This document shows positions 6,775 to 12,494 of a stretch of 12,494 bases of DNA, piece after piece. This stretch comes from Pavlovales sp. CCMP2436 (Eukaryota > Haptophyta > Pavlovophyceae > Pavlovales): contig MU631545.1 of the NCBI GenBank assembly GCA_026770615.1, positions 49,739 through 62,232 of the forward strand, written 5' to 3'. A model generated the notes under the pieces. It was not told the DNA's origin. It was given only the letters and a program-made list of their open reading frames with translations, and ran no database searches. Each line of letters opens with the position of its first letter. The stretch's first letter is position 1. Made by a program: the position numbers and the translations under genes.

Positions 6775-7159
6775 CGAACGTGATCGCACCGTTGGCGAAA
6801 ACGAGAGTCTTTTCCATCTGCACAAACGCATCGAGTCGGATCGCGGAAGTCTGAGTGCCAAGATTGATCTCCAGAATGATAGTGCTGTCAATGAGCAACC
6901 CGTCGCCCAAAGCCTCCGTCATTGGAAAGCACTGAAGCGAGACCCCGATAACAAACGCGGTGTTCAAATAGTCGGCAGCGGATACGCACGTGCGAGCAGT
7001 GGACTCTGACAACTGCATACCGAGAGCACGCATCAGCTCCATACGCGATTCAGCACCCGCGGTAACGTACGACGATGGTATGATGGTTGATCCGATACGG
7101 AATCTGTACGACACATTTCCGACGGTATCTCCACCAGGGCAACGGTCAAGATTAAACAC
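6767..7159 (-). CDS. C-terminal part of the major capsid protein (frameshifted)
   Basis: This open frame lies directly downstream of the capsid ORF at 7162-8043, but in another phase. It is about 130 aa from a GTG codon, and open further back past the five-T run at 7182-7186. It has no ATG near its start and reads as a natural continuation of the capsid: beta-rich, with a hydrophobic C-terminal region and no domain of its own. It lacks its own promoter or spacing. A one-base change in the homopolymer on the coding strand would join it to the upstream frame, for a total of about 425 aa. It may be reached by ribosomal or transcriptional slippage, or the copy may be broken, or a base may have been missed in sequencing. 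I judge it not an independent gene. Confidence 0.7.
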   Translation of the reverse strand: MFNLDRCPGGDTVGNVSYRFRIGSTIIPSSYVTAGAESRMELMRALGMQLSESTARTCVSAADYLNTAFVIGVSLQCFPMTEALGDGLLIDSTIILEINLGTQTSAIRLDAFVQMEKTLVFANGAITFDA

Positions 7160-7161
7160 CC

Positions 7162-8043
7162 CTAGAGCCCTAAGTTTGCCGTTTTTCGAATGGCGACGAA
7201 GATCGCGGTGGCCGATTTGGCGCGTACCGCGATGGGCATGCTAACATAATTCGATCCGGCAGCCACTGAGGTCGATGTCTGCACAAAGTCAACCGTAGGC
7301 ACCGTGATAATACCCCCGCGGTCCAACACCATCTGACGCTCGACGTTTGAATCGATTCGAATATACGACACCCACATTTTAAAATTGTCGATAGCGCACG
7401 TTCCCACCGGCGTGGCGGACCATTTACCGAAGTTCAACGCGTCGGCGAGCTTAAAAACGATGCGGATGTTCTCCTTGGCCTGCGAGATTGGCCACGCACG
7501 CATGCTCATGCTACCGAGAATTGAGATGAGAGGGACGCATACCGTCAAAAAGCCACCCGCCGGGATAGTGGCACCTAGCCTGGCGTAATAGGCGTCGGTG
7601 AAGTTTTGTGCTGTCAAAATTGCGGCAGGCACGTAATCGGCCACTCCTCGCATGGTACCGGAGGTTTTATAGTCGTCGGCACCGCAGGAAAAATCGGTTA
7701 GGATCTGCTGCAGCAAATTATATTCGGAGATTGAACTCAATTGACGCGAACCGTGAAAGACGTCGATTTGCGAGAGCACGCATGCAGCCGACTTGTCAAG
7801 CTGTACAGACTGTCCTGTACCGTTGTAAATACGAAAGCTCAGCGCAGTTTGGCTGGGGTCTACCATTTGCCCGGGAGTACCACACGCAAGCTCGAGTGTG
7901 ATTTGAGAGCTAGGCGCAAAAGTGGCGCCATTTGTGGGCGTAATGTAAGCACGAATGCATTCCGATTTTACAGCCGGGGGCCGAGGTGAAAAATCGTAAA
8001 ACGCAGGAATTGAGGGTGCGTACTGATGATCGGTGTCGTTCAT
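7162..8043 (-). CDS. Major capsid protein, hexon-like (double jelly-roll type), N-terminal part
   Basis: This 293-aa frame is predicted to be the particle-forming capsid protein. It is beta-strand rich and shows features I associate with Polinton-like and adintovirus-like hexons. These are an N-terminal segment with PTNGATFAPSSQITLEL (residues 36-52), then a GTPGQMVDPSQTALSFRIYN-type strand pair, a later GSRQLSSISEYNLLQQIL helix/loop region and many Gly/Ser turns. Family assignment rests on this pattern and on the neighbours (penton, packaging ATPase), not on a database match. The frame ends at a TAG (7162-7164) shortly after a run of five A on the coding strand, while the next phase continues open for some 130 codons. 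The intact protein would be about 425 aa. The ATG at 8043 follows CTATA closely and sits 40 bp after the stop of the pVI-like gene, consistent with a compact late gene row. Confidence 0.72.
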   Translation of the reverse strand: MNDTDHQYAPSIPAFYDFSPRPPAVKSECIRAYITPTNGATFAPSSQITLELACGTPGQMVDPSQTALSFRIYNGTGQSVQLDKSAACVLSQIDVFHGSRQLSSISEYNLLQQILTDFSCGADDYKTSGTMRGVADYVPAAILTAQNFTDAYYARLGATIPAGGFLTVCVPLISILGSMSMRAWPISQAKENIRIVFKLADALNFGKWSATPVGTCAIDNFKMWVSYIRIDSNVERQMVLDRGGIITVPTVDFVQTSTSVAAGSNYVSMPIAVRAKSATAIFVAIRKTANLGL

Positions 8044-8083
8044 TATAGATGTAGTAACACTACGTCAGATATTTAATTCAAAT

Positions 8084-8425
8084 CTACATTTTTTCGAATT
8101 TGTTTGTCAAAAGCTTTCCAACACCCCCGGTTGCAGTTGCGACGGAGCCTGCAAGACCAACAGTGTTTACCACCGATTTACCCATACCGACGAGTCCCTG
8201 TACGAGGGATATATTTTTGAGAACTGGGATAGCCTCGGCTAGACCCAATGCTTGATGACCGATTTCAGAAAATTTTTGTGCTGCTTTGCCGGCAGTTGAG
8301 AGCAACGAACTCGTGAAACGTCCGATGGACGCAATTCCACCTCCTGCAGTGCGACCAATATGACTTGCACCTTGCGAGAGCCTTCCGAGGAATCCCATTT
8401 TTGTTGTTGTGACAGTACCATACAT
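8084..8425 (-). CDS. Small Gly/Ala/Ser-rich amphipathic protein, pVI-like minor virion component
   Basis: This is a 113-aa basic protein rich in Gly, Ala and Ser. An N-terminal segment (about 11-40) alternates hydrophobic and polar residues with Arg at intervals. A second hydrophobic Gly/Ala/Val region lies at about 65-105 (LVQGLVGMGKSVVNTVGLAG). The composition, size and place between penton and hexon genes resemble the membrane-active minor protein (pVI or 'X') of adenovirus- and adintovirus-type particles, which lies inside the capsid and disrupts endosomal membrane. That is an analogy of context and composition; no motif proves it. No adenain-type cleavage site or protease gene was seen. 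Start: ATG at 8425, with an in-frame ATG at 8398 as alternative. It is 31 bp from the penton stop, so probably co-regulated. Confidence 0.55.
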   Translation of the reverse strand: MYGTVTTTKMGFLGRLSQGASHIGRTAGGGIASIGRFTSSLLSTAGKAAQKFSEIGHQALGLAEAIPVLKNISLVQGLVGMGKSVVNTVGLAGSVATATGGVGKLLTNKFEKM

Positions 8426-8426
8426 T

Positions 8427-8432
8427 TTTATT
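8427..8432 (-). terminator. Poly(A) signal AATAAA after the penton gene
   Basis: The plus strand TTTATT reads AATAAA on the minus strand, about 25 bp beyond the penton stop codon and just before the pVI-like ATG. It fits a cleavage/polyadenylation signal in the very short gap between two same-strand genes. Confidence 0.4.
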
Positions 8433-8456
8433 AAACAATGTAAATTCCCAGTGTGC

Positions 8457-9233
8457 TTACACGATATAAATCCCGAGAGTACAACACCAATCTAACCCGT
8501 TGGTATCATACGGATCACCCACGTCGGTTGCCAACTGAATGCGTATGGATGAAATGCATTTTCGTGTCGTCTCGAGCATTGACGAATACGGTGCGATATA
8601 TGTCTGTATGCTACCCCAAGGCACGGAAATTGGGAGTGAGGCGAACGTATTGAGCGAGGAACCGTTACCGAGTGAGTCCGTCGTGTGCACGTCAATAGTA
8701 GGTGCTATTAAGCGGATAGCGCGCGGCCCTCTAATGTCGAAGTAATTCGGCAAATTTGTAGCTACAAGCGTCGATAAAATCGGGGTGTAGATCCCAAGAC
8801 CTAGAAGCGCATTCATCGTATTTCCCACGGTAACTATTGTAGAGATGTTTGTCGAAGATGAGTTGATAAGTTTCAGCTTTACATCACCCGTTGTGTACGT
8901 GATTGTTGCTGTTTTATTTGGGTAGGCTGCCAGCCACGCGGCGTTTACAGCTGCAGTTAGCGATCCCATACCAGAGAAGTAGCCTACGGGTACAGTGAAA
9001 GTACTAATCCCTGGATTAAGCGTATCAATAAACTTAAACGTGTTATTCGAAGGATTTATCGTATATTGTACAATTGGTACAGCCGCGGACACAAGTTGAA
9101 TTAAAATCTTCTCGTCCTGCCCGCACATCACGGGTACACCTAGGTCCCAGTCGCAGCAATCGCACCGATATTCACCACACGGAAAATTATCGGCACTCAA
9201 CGACGATAAATAAATGAACTGCTGTGTCGACAT
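8457..9233 (-). CDS. Penton-like minor capsid protein (single jelly roll type)
   Basis: This 258-aa beta-rich protein is probably the vertex (penton) protein. Visible features are repeated Thr/Ser/Asn-rich strands, an IQLVSAAVPIVQYTINPSNNTFKF segment (short of two strands and a turn), a mid-protein TVGNTMNALLGLGIY helix and a C-terminal strand pair. This is the pattern I associate with minor capsid proteins of Polinton-like viruses. The N-terminus is unusual: Cys19, 24, 26, 27 and 37 make a tight cluster, and two more Cys occur at 250-251. A frame extends upstream to 9392 but is antisense to a repeat-bearing gene, so the ATG at 9233 is taken as start. It is the first gene leftward of the divergent promoter at 9234-9282, followed by the pVI-like and hexon genes. 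Assignment relies on fold-type composition and neighbours; identity as penton is likely but not proven. Confidence 0.6.
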   Translation of the reverse strand: MSTQQFIYLSSLSADNFPCGEYRCDCCDWDLGVPVMCGQDEKILIQLVSAAVPIVQYTINPSNNTFKFIDTLNPGISTFTVPVGYFSGMGSLTAAVNAAWLAAYPNKTATITYTTGDVKLKLINSSSTNISTIVTVGNTMNALLGLGIYTPILSTLVATNLPNYFDIRGPRAIRLIAPTIDVHTTDSLGNGSSLNTFASLPISVPWGSIQTYIAPYSSMLETTRKCISSIRIQLATDVGDPYDTNGLDWCCTLGIYIV

Positions 9234-9282
9234 TCTGTACTTGATACCGAGATTTTTTTTCTCGGGTACAATCATATCAGCA
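9234..9282. promoter_or_regulatory. Divergent promoter with stem-loop between leftward and rightward virion genes
   Basis: A gap of only 49 bp separates the penton ATG (minus, 9233) from the ATG of the 127-aa gene (plus, 9283). A near-perfect inverted repeat sits in it: TACCGAG (9245-9251) and CTCGG-G-TA (9261-9268) pair over seven bases with one bulged G, around an A/T loop of nine bases (ATTTTTTTT). A bidirectional late promoter is the natural reading. The homopolymeric core would give the minus strand an A-run just upstream of the penton start. Confidence 0.5.
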
Positions 9283-9666
9283 ATGTCTCTTTCATCGATC
9301 ACAAATGATGCAAAAAATGATGCAAAAATTGATGCAAAAGCCGATGAAACGGAGCAAACAATTAACGCTAAAACATCACTCAAGCCTGTCACCCAAGAAC
9401 TGCCGATCAGACACGTAAATCCTGCTGTCGAACAGTCTACGCAAACAATGAAACGAAAAGCGACACCTAGTCAAATCCGTGCGTTAGCTGCAGCTCGTGA
9501 CAAGTATAACGCGGAACGAACACACACTAAAATGGAGAAACTACGTTTAAAACTGCTTGGATATTGCGTGCCGGGTGTACCACCATCGCTACCTCCACTT
9601 CACGCGACGTCTGTTATTCCTGCTTCACCTATACCACCTTCGCAGAAAAATATAAGGTACTATTAA
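9283..9666 (+). CDS. Small basic protein with NDAK repeats, unknown function
   Basis: This is 127 aa if started at the ATG at 9283; a longer frame to 9214 exists but runs antisense into the penton gene. Residues 8-19 are a 12-bp-encoded repeat (NDAK, NDAK, IDAK). Residues 57-90 are strongly basic and helical (KRKATPSQIRALAAARDKYN and following), consistent with DNA or RNA contact or a helical interaction. The C-terminus is Pro-rich (PPSLPPLHATSVIPASPIPP). No known domain is recognised. The stop codon TAA is immediately followed by the ATG of the packaging ATPase, so the two are tightly coupled in transcription or translation. Its place at the head of the rightward packaging operon suggests a core or packaging role. 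That is inference. Confidence 0.6.
   Translation: MSLSSITNDAKNDAKIDAKADETEQTINAKTSLKPVTQELPIRHVNPAVEQSTQTMKRKATPSQIRALAAARDKYNAERTHTKMEKLRLKLLGYCVPGVPPSLPPLHATSVIPASPIPPSQKNIRYY
9304..9339. repeat. 12-bp coding repeat (AATGATGCAAAA), three copies
   Basis: AATGATGCAAAA at 9304 and 9316 is identical, with a third copy ATTGATGCAAAA at 9328 and a decayed GCCGATGAA after it. Being in frame, it makes N/I-D-A-K repeats in the small basic protein. Confidence 0.85.
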
Positions 9667-10386
9667 ATGAAACCATCGATCACCGAAGAGGTCAATGAGA
9701 TAACGATTCATGCTCCTACGTTCATGTGCGATACGCCGTATCACGGTGTCCCAAGCCCACTCCCGCAAAATCACAGCTTTATCCTGTTTTGTGGACCTCC
9801 TAGATCCGGAAAGAGCTCTTTGAGCACTGCTTTTTTGACGCAGCAGCATCCTCCAATCTTTGTAAATCAATTCAACCGTGTTTTTGTACTCGTGCCGCAG
9901 GGGTCGTTCGAGTCGATGAAGGACAATCCGTTTAAGGGACATCATTCGCTCTCGCATGAATTCAATAGCGAAATCCTCGATGAGATCATCGCATGTTGCG
10001 AGATTGCGGCTAAAACTGGCAAGGAGAGTCTTTTGCTCATCGACGATTTCATGACCTCGTTAAAGGATAACTCACTACGAAAACAGTTTGAAAAAGTTGT
10101 TGCGAATAGGCGTCATCTCAAACTCTCGGTGTGGGTCATATCGCAGACGTACAATGCACTACCGCTGAGTACGCGCAAACTTCTCTCGCAAATTGCGATG
10201 TTCAAATCTGCAAACATGAAAGAGATCGAAATCGTTCGTTCAGAATTAATTCCACGTTCACGTGAGGATTTCGATGCGATTTACCGTCATATTTTCAAGG
10301 TCGGTGGAGACACGCATGCGTTCATGTGGGTGGACGTTGGATCTGGTGAGATCTACAATAAATTCTCGAGACTGGTTGTATCTTGA
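9667..10386 (+). CDS. FtsK/HerA-type DNA packaging ATPase (A32-like)
   Basis: This 239-aa P-loop ATPase is predicted to drive viral genome into preformed capsids. Walker A is GPPRSGKSS (43-51) after a hydrophobic strand, Walker B is LLLIDDFM (122-129), and an Arg-rich segment RRH (148-150) and SQTYNALP (159-166) follow in the expected order. These fit the FtsK/HerA packaging ATPases of double-jelly-roll dsDNA viruses, and the length suits the compact forms. It starts directly after the stop codon of the 127-aa gene (TAAATG). It lies in a row with that gene and the 442-aa gene, and is divergent from the capsid genes. Replacement of a conserved residue was not noticed. It is among the most secure assignments in the window. 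Confidence 0.92.
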   Translation: MKPSITEEVNEITIHAPTFMCDTPYHGVPSPLPQNHSFILFCGPPRSGKSSLSTAFLTQQHPPIFVNQFNRVFVLVPQGSFESMKDNPFKGHHSLSHEFNSEILDEIIACCEIAAKTGKESLLLIDDFMTSLKDNSLRKQFEKVVANRRHLKLSVWVISQTYNALPLSTRKLLSQIAMFKSANMKEIEIVRSELIPRSREDFDAIYRHIFKVGGDTHAFMWVDVGSGEIYNKFSRLVVS

Positions 10387-10403
10387 AAAAAATCATATTT
10401 AAA

Positions 10404-10427
10404 ATGACAAGCAGGATTACATCATGA
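10404..10427 (+). other. Short upstream ORF overlapping the start of the 442-aa gene
   Basis: ATG at 10404 is followed by six sense codons (T, S, R, I, T, S) and TGA at 10425-10427. The stop overlaps the main start codon as ATGA (10424-10427). It could act as a translation control element; it could also be an accident. Confidence 0.4.
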
Positions 10428-11752
10428 CGCACTTTGTGAATCATAAAAAATTTAACGACCAGTTCATGAATCCCTATGCGATTAAAGCCAGTGACCCTCG
10501 TCCTCGCTCGACTTACTATACAACGCCCGATGGGAACCCGTATGTCGGCGCGATGTTTCGTCTGTGGCCGGCAAATGATATGTATACTGGTGTACAACTA
10601 GATAAGTCATCGGTAAAACTTACCTTGCACAAAAATCCTATTATCATTAATTATAGGGTACCGCCCCCAGAATCCGCTCCGGAACCCTTGCGATCTGAGC
10701 TTACAGTGCTCAGTAGCAGCTACGGTATACCAGAGGTGACGATCATGTCTGATCCACATCTTAAAGATTACATAAATCCAAGAGATGCTCCGTTTTTGGC
10801 GCAAAGACTATCGCTCGGAGTTCTACCCGCTCCATTTATGGGTGCTCGTGCGGTTGATGCGACAGGTTTTGTCAATCCCAGACTGATACCGATGAGCCTT
10901 GCTGGACCTGTGGATGCTGTGAACCCACCCACTTACCTTGTTCAGCAGGTTCCAAGTTCTCGCCAGGTCTTCAATCTGATGGCGCCAGCGATTTCTTCAG
11001 CGGTTTCAGTACCAAAAATACCTGTCGTATCGACCAAACCGGCTGCTGCCAGTGCAGGACCTTCGACACCTATCAAAGGTAAATCACCGGCTTCTACTAC
11101 TACACTTGCAATAAATCCACATACACCAAAGCCTGTTGCAGAGGCAATGACAATCACGGGTGTACCGATAATTCAGTCAAATCCGCATCCTTCGACCCAT
11201 ATAAGCAATGAGGACCCTGGTGCCCTCGTCGTGCAGTCTAGGGCGGCTGAAATGAGCGCTGTTGCCGAGGCGAATGAGGTTGCACATTTGAAAGCGCAGG
11301 CACCGGCGTGTGTCGAGATGCAGCGACCATCCATGCGCGCGACCGACCTTCTTTCGATCAAGGACCTTAATCAATTCGTCTCGGACACGCGTGACCAGAT
11401 CAGAACAAGCTACCTGGCAAACGCGCAAATCCCACCTACACGTTACACCTTGACTTTTATCAGTTTAACCTCTGTGCGCAACCTCGTATACAGCGAGTAC
11501 AACATCCAAAAAGCAAGGCAGATTCACGAGCAGGATGCACTCAAAACTATATCCGCTCGCTTCAAGGATAGCGGTACAGCTAAAAAAATTGAACAAAAAC
11601 GTGTCGATGACGCACTCCTTCTTGCTACTGAGAAGAAGACCAAGGCTGCGGCGCTTCGAAAGCAGCAGCGCAAAGAAGCTGCAGCGAGGAAGGTCGTTGC
11701 GGATACGCTCGCTGGCATCGTCGTACGTCGTCGGGCGCCGCCGCTACCGTGA
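10424..11752 (+). CDS. Virion-type protein with disordered middle and C-terminal coiled coil, unknown
   Basis: This 442-aa protein matches no family I recognise. The first 140 residues look globular (strand-rich, with TYYTTPDGNPYVGAMFRLWP near 30-49). Residues 185-270 are rich in Pro, Ala, Ser and Thr and look disordered. Residues 355-430 are an amphipathic Lys/Glu/Ala/Arg-rich helix (KTKAAALRKQQRKEAAARKV) likely to form a coiled coil or bind nucleic acid, and the tail is RRRAPPLP. It may be an internal scaffold, core or tail-less fibre component, but no motif settles this. Upstream, an ATG at 10404 opens an eight-codon frame whose TGA overlaps the main ATG (ATGA), so reinitiation or leaky scanning could tune translation. 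It is the last gene of the rightward operon before the non-coding end. Confidence 0.8.
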   Translation: MTHFVNHKKFNDQFMNPYAIKASDPRPRSTYYTTPDGNPYVGAMFRLWPANDMYTGVQLDKSSVKLTLHKNPIIINYRVPPPESAPEPLRSELTVLSSSYGIPEVTIMSDPHLKDYINPRDAPFLAQRLSLGVLPAPFMGARAVDATGFVNPRLIPMSLAGPVDAVNPPTYLVQQVPSSRQVFNLMAPAISSAVSVPKIPVVSTKPAAASAGPSTPIKGKSPASTTTLAINPHTPKPVAEAMTITGVPIIQSNPHPSTHISNEDPGALVVQSRAAEMSAVAEANEVAHLKAQAPACVEMQRPSMRATDLLSIKDLNQFVSDTRDQIRTSYLANAQIPPTRYTLTFISLTSVRNLVYSEYNIQKARQIHEQDALKTISARFKDSGTAKKIEQKRVDDALLLATEKKTKAAALRKQQRKEAAARKVVADTLAGIVVRRRAPPLP

Positions 11753-11933
11753 GACTTGTCAACAGATCACTTTTGATCAACCACGGTTTCGAGAACGATC
11801 AAAAAAGAGAACACAATGGAAATCTTGCTTGATCATTATTGATTCTTTTATCATATATATCTTTTATATAGTGTTCTAGAAAATAATCTGAGAATTACAG
11901 AAGATCGTTTTTACAAATCACAAAAAAGTAAAA

Positions 11934-11939
11934 AATAAA
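11934..11939 (+). terminator. Poly(A) signal AATAAA downstream of the rightward operon
   Basis: AATAAA lies about 180 bp after the stop of the 442-aa gene, in an A-rich run, and is the first such hexamer downstream. It is a plausible polyadenylation signal for the rightward transcript. Confidence 0.4.
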
Positions 11940-11954
11940 TTTGGCCTAAGGCCC

Positions 11955-12041
11955 CGGGTAGCCAAAGACGATGCGGCACCGATATGCGATCAAGTGGTAT
12001 TTTGCTCGTTTACGAACGCAATCGTCCCGGCTAGATACCCG
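11955..12041. other. Potential long stem-loop in the right non-coding end
   Basis: CGGGTAGCC (11955-11963) can pair with GGC...TACCCG (12029-12041, with a four-base bulge). Nested within or beside it are TTTGGC/GCCAAA (starting near 11940), GGCCTAAGGCC and CGTTTACGAACG. The density of inverted repeats stands out from the flanking A/T-rich sequence. Whether it acts as RNA or DNA is not known. Confidence 0.35.
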
Positions 12042-12174
12042 TGGGTGTATCATTTACGATCGTGCACACAACCGTGTTCCATCTTATTTGATCAAATGTG
12101 TTTTTACTTAAAAGAAGAAATGACCAACACAACACCTATTTTTTGGACGGACGTCTCGATGGACTACTGCTGAC

Positions 12175-12320
12175 AGCGATGGACCGCGATGGATTGCGAT
12201 GGATTGCGATGGTCCGCGATGAACCACGATGAACCACGATGGACTGCGATTGACCGCAATGGATGTCTCGATGGCGCACGATGGTCCGCGATGGTCCGCG
12301 ATGGTCCGCGATGGTCGTCG
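12175..12320. repeat. Degenerate 10-bp-period GATGG array
   Basis: Units such as GCGATGGATT, GCGATGGTCC, GCGATGAACC and ACGATGGACT follow one another at a 10-bp step, with GCGATGGTCC repeated near 12290-12310. The core GATG is constant while the last four bases vary. The period is close to one turn of B-DNA, so protein bound at each unit would lie on one face of the helix. Confidence 0.85.
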
Positions 12321-12381
12321 TAGATGGGCTTGGCGGCGGCGGTCCTCTCTACCTCTTCGTCCGCGTGTGTGTCGATGATGT

Positions 12382-12494
12382 CCGCTTTCCAGATGCACGT
12401 TGATCACGACCGCTTTCCAGATGCACGTTTGATCACGACCGCTTTCCAGATGCACGTTTGATCACGACCGCTTTCCAGATGCACGTTTGATCAC
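12382..12494. repeat. 29-bp tandem repeat, four copies, reaching the window end
   Basis: Copies start at 12382 (28 bp, one T short), 12410, 12439 and 12468 (cut by the window end). The unit begins CCGCTTTCCAGATGCACG and contains TTTGATCACGA. Copies 2-4 are identical as far as visible, suggesting recent expansion or homogenisation. The array continues outside the window. Confidence 0.93.

Larger units (their letters stand above)
11753..12494. other. Non-coding right end: poly(A) signal, structured block and repeat arrays
   Basis: About 740 bp without a credible gene. From left to right it contains an A/T-rich stretch with several GATCA motifs, then AATAAA at 11934-11939, probably the signal for the rightward operon. 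A GC-richer block with inverted repeats follows at 11940-12063. Then come the palindrome ATTTGATCAAAT (12086-12097), a 10-bp-period GATGG array (about 12175-12320) and a 29-bp tandem repeat from 12382 to the window edge. A long minus-strand frame across the arrays is a by-product of the repeats. Origin, terminal repeat region or integration flank are all possible. Confidence 0.5.

Noticed and set aside
6692..7009. 105-aa plus-strand frame across the 11-bp repeat and the capsid C-terminal part
   Set aside because: Its start is repeat-derived (HLGIIYASS units) and the rest is antisense to the capsid frame.
9214..9282. N-terminal extension of the 127-aa plus-strand gene
   Set aside because: It runs antisense into the penton start and across the promoter hairpin; the ATG at 9283 is preferred.
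8457..9392. Longer 311-aa version of the penton-like protein
   Set aside because: The extra 53 residues are antisense to the start of the 127-aa gene and its 12-bp repeat, giving an artificial FAS-type hydrophobic repeat. The ATG at 9233 fits the divergent promoter.
11535..11879. 114-aa plus-strand frame at the end of the 442-aa gene
   Set aside because: Mostly an alternative-frame shadow of the coiled-coil coding region, ending in hydrophobic A/T-rich residues.
12108..12455. 115-aa minus-strand frame rich in His/Arg/Ser repeats
   Set aside because: It is made almost wholly of the 10-bp and 29-bp repeat arrays and has no non-repetitive domain.
1..12494. Terminal inverted repeats or circular overlap
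   Set aside because: The first bases and the complement of the last bases do not match, and the two ends do not overlap. The repeats at each end differ in unit and length.

Overview
The window looks like most of a small eukaryotic double-stranded DNA virus, or an integrated copy of one, of the Polinton-like/adintovirus-like type (Bamfordvirae, double-jelly-roll lineage). The evidence is a compact morphogenesis set: a double-jelly-roll-type major capsid protein, a penton-like minor capsid protein, an FtsK/HerA-type packaging ATPase, and a small Gly/Ala/Ser-rich protein resembling adenovirus pVI. These sit with a class 3 lipase and a very large replication protein. No canonical protein-primed DNA polymerase B, retroviral-type integrase, adenain-like protease or SF3 helicase is visible. 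I cannot name the host. Genes are intron-free, use the standard code, and have eukaryotic-style TATA and AATAAA signals.

Layout. Positions 1-144 hold a TATA-like promoter with a 7-bp inverted repeat. Positions 145-429 encode a small C2C2 zinc-ribbon protein. Positions 430-696 are non-coding and dominated by a 35-bp tandem repeat. Positions 697-5272 hold the replication gene in two frames (697-1485 and 1535-5272). The frames are separated by a perfect 52-bp tandem duplication; with one copy of the unit the two would be a single frame of about 1507 codons. The large part carries a possible PolB-palm remnant, a complete SF1 (Pif1/RecD-like) helicase with an inserted Cys-rich motif, and a C-terminal PD-(D/E)XK-like nuclease domain. 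Positions 5329-5709 encode a small protein ending in a CaaX-type motif. Positions 5728-6012 are a doubtful Met/Pro repeat ORF.

The second half is organised around a divergent promoter at 9234-9282. Leftward (minus strand) run penton, pVI-like protein, major capsid protein (frameshifted near 7182-7186) and lipase. Rightward run a 127-aa basic protein, the packaging ATPase and a 442-aa coiled-coil protein, tightly packed. Positions 11753-12494 are non-coding, with an AATAAA signal, a structured GC-rich block, a 10-bp-period GATG array and a 29-bp tandem repeat running off the end.

Working model (inference): the left plus-strand block is replication/early, and the divergent right block makes and fills the particle. 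The lipase and pVI-like protein are candidates for membrane passage. The two frame breaks mean this copy is either decaying (endogenous), carries sequencing or assembly errors, or uses recoding. No terminal inverted repeats are visible, so the element probably continues beyond the window or is not delimited by it.
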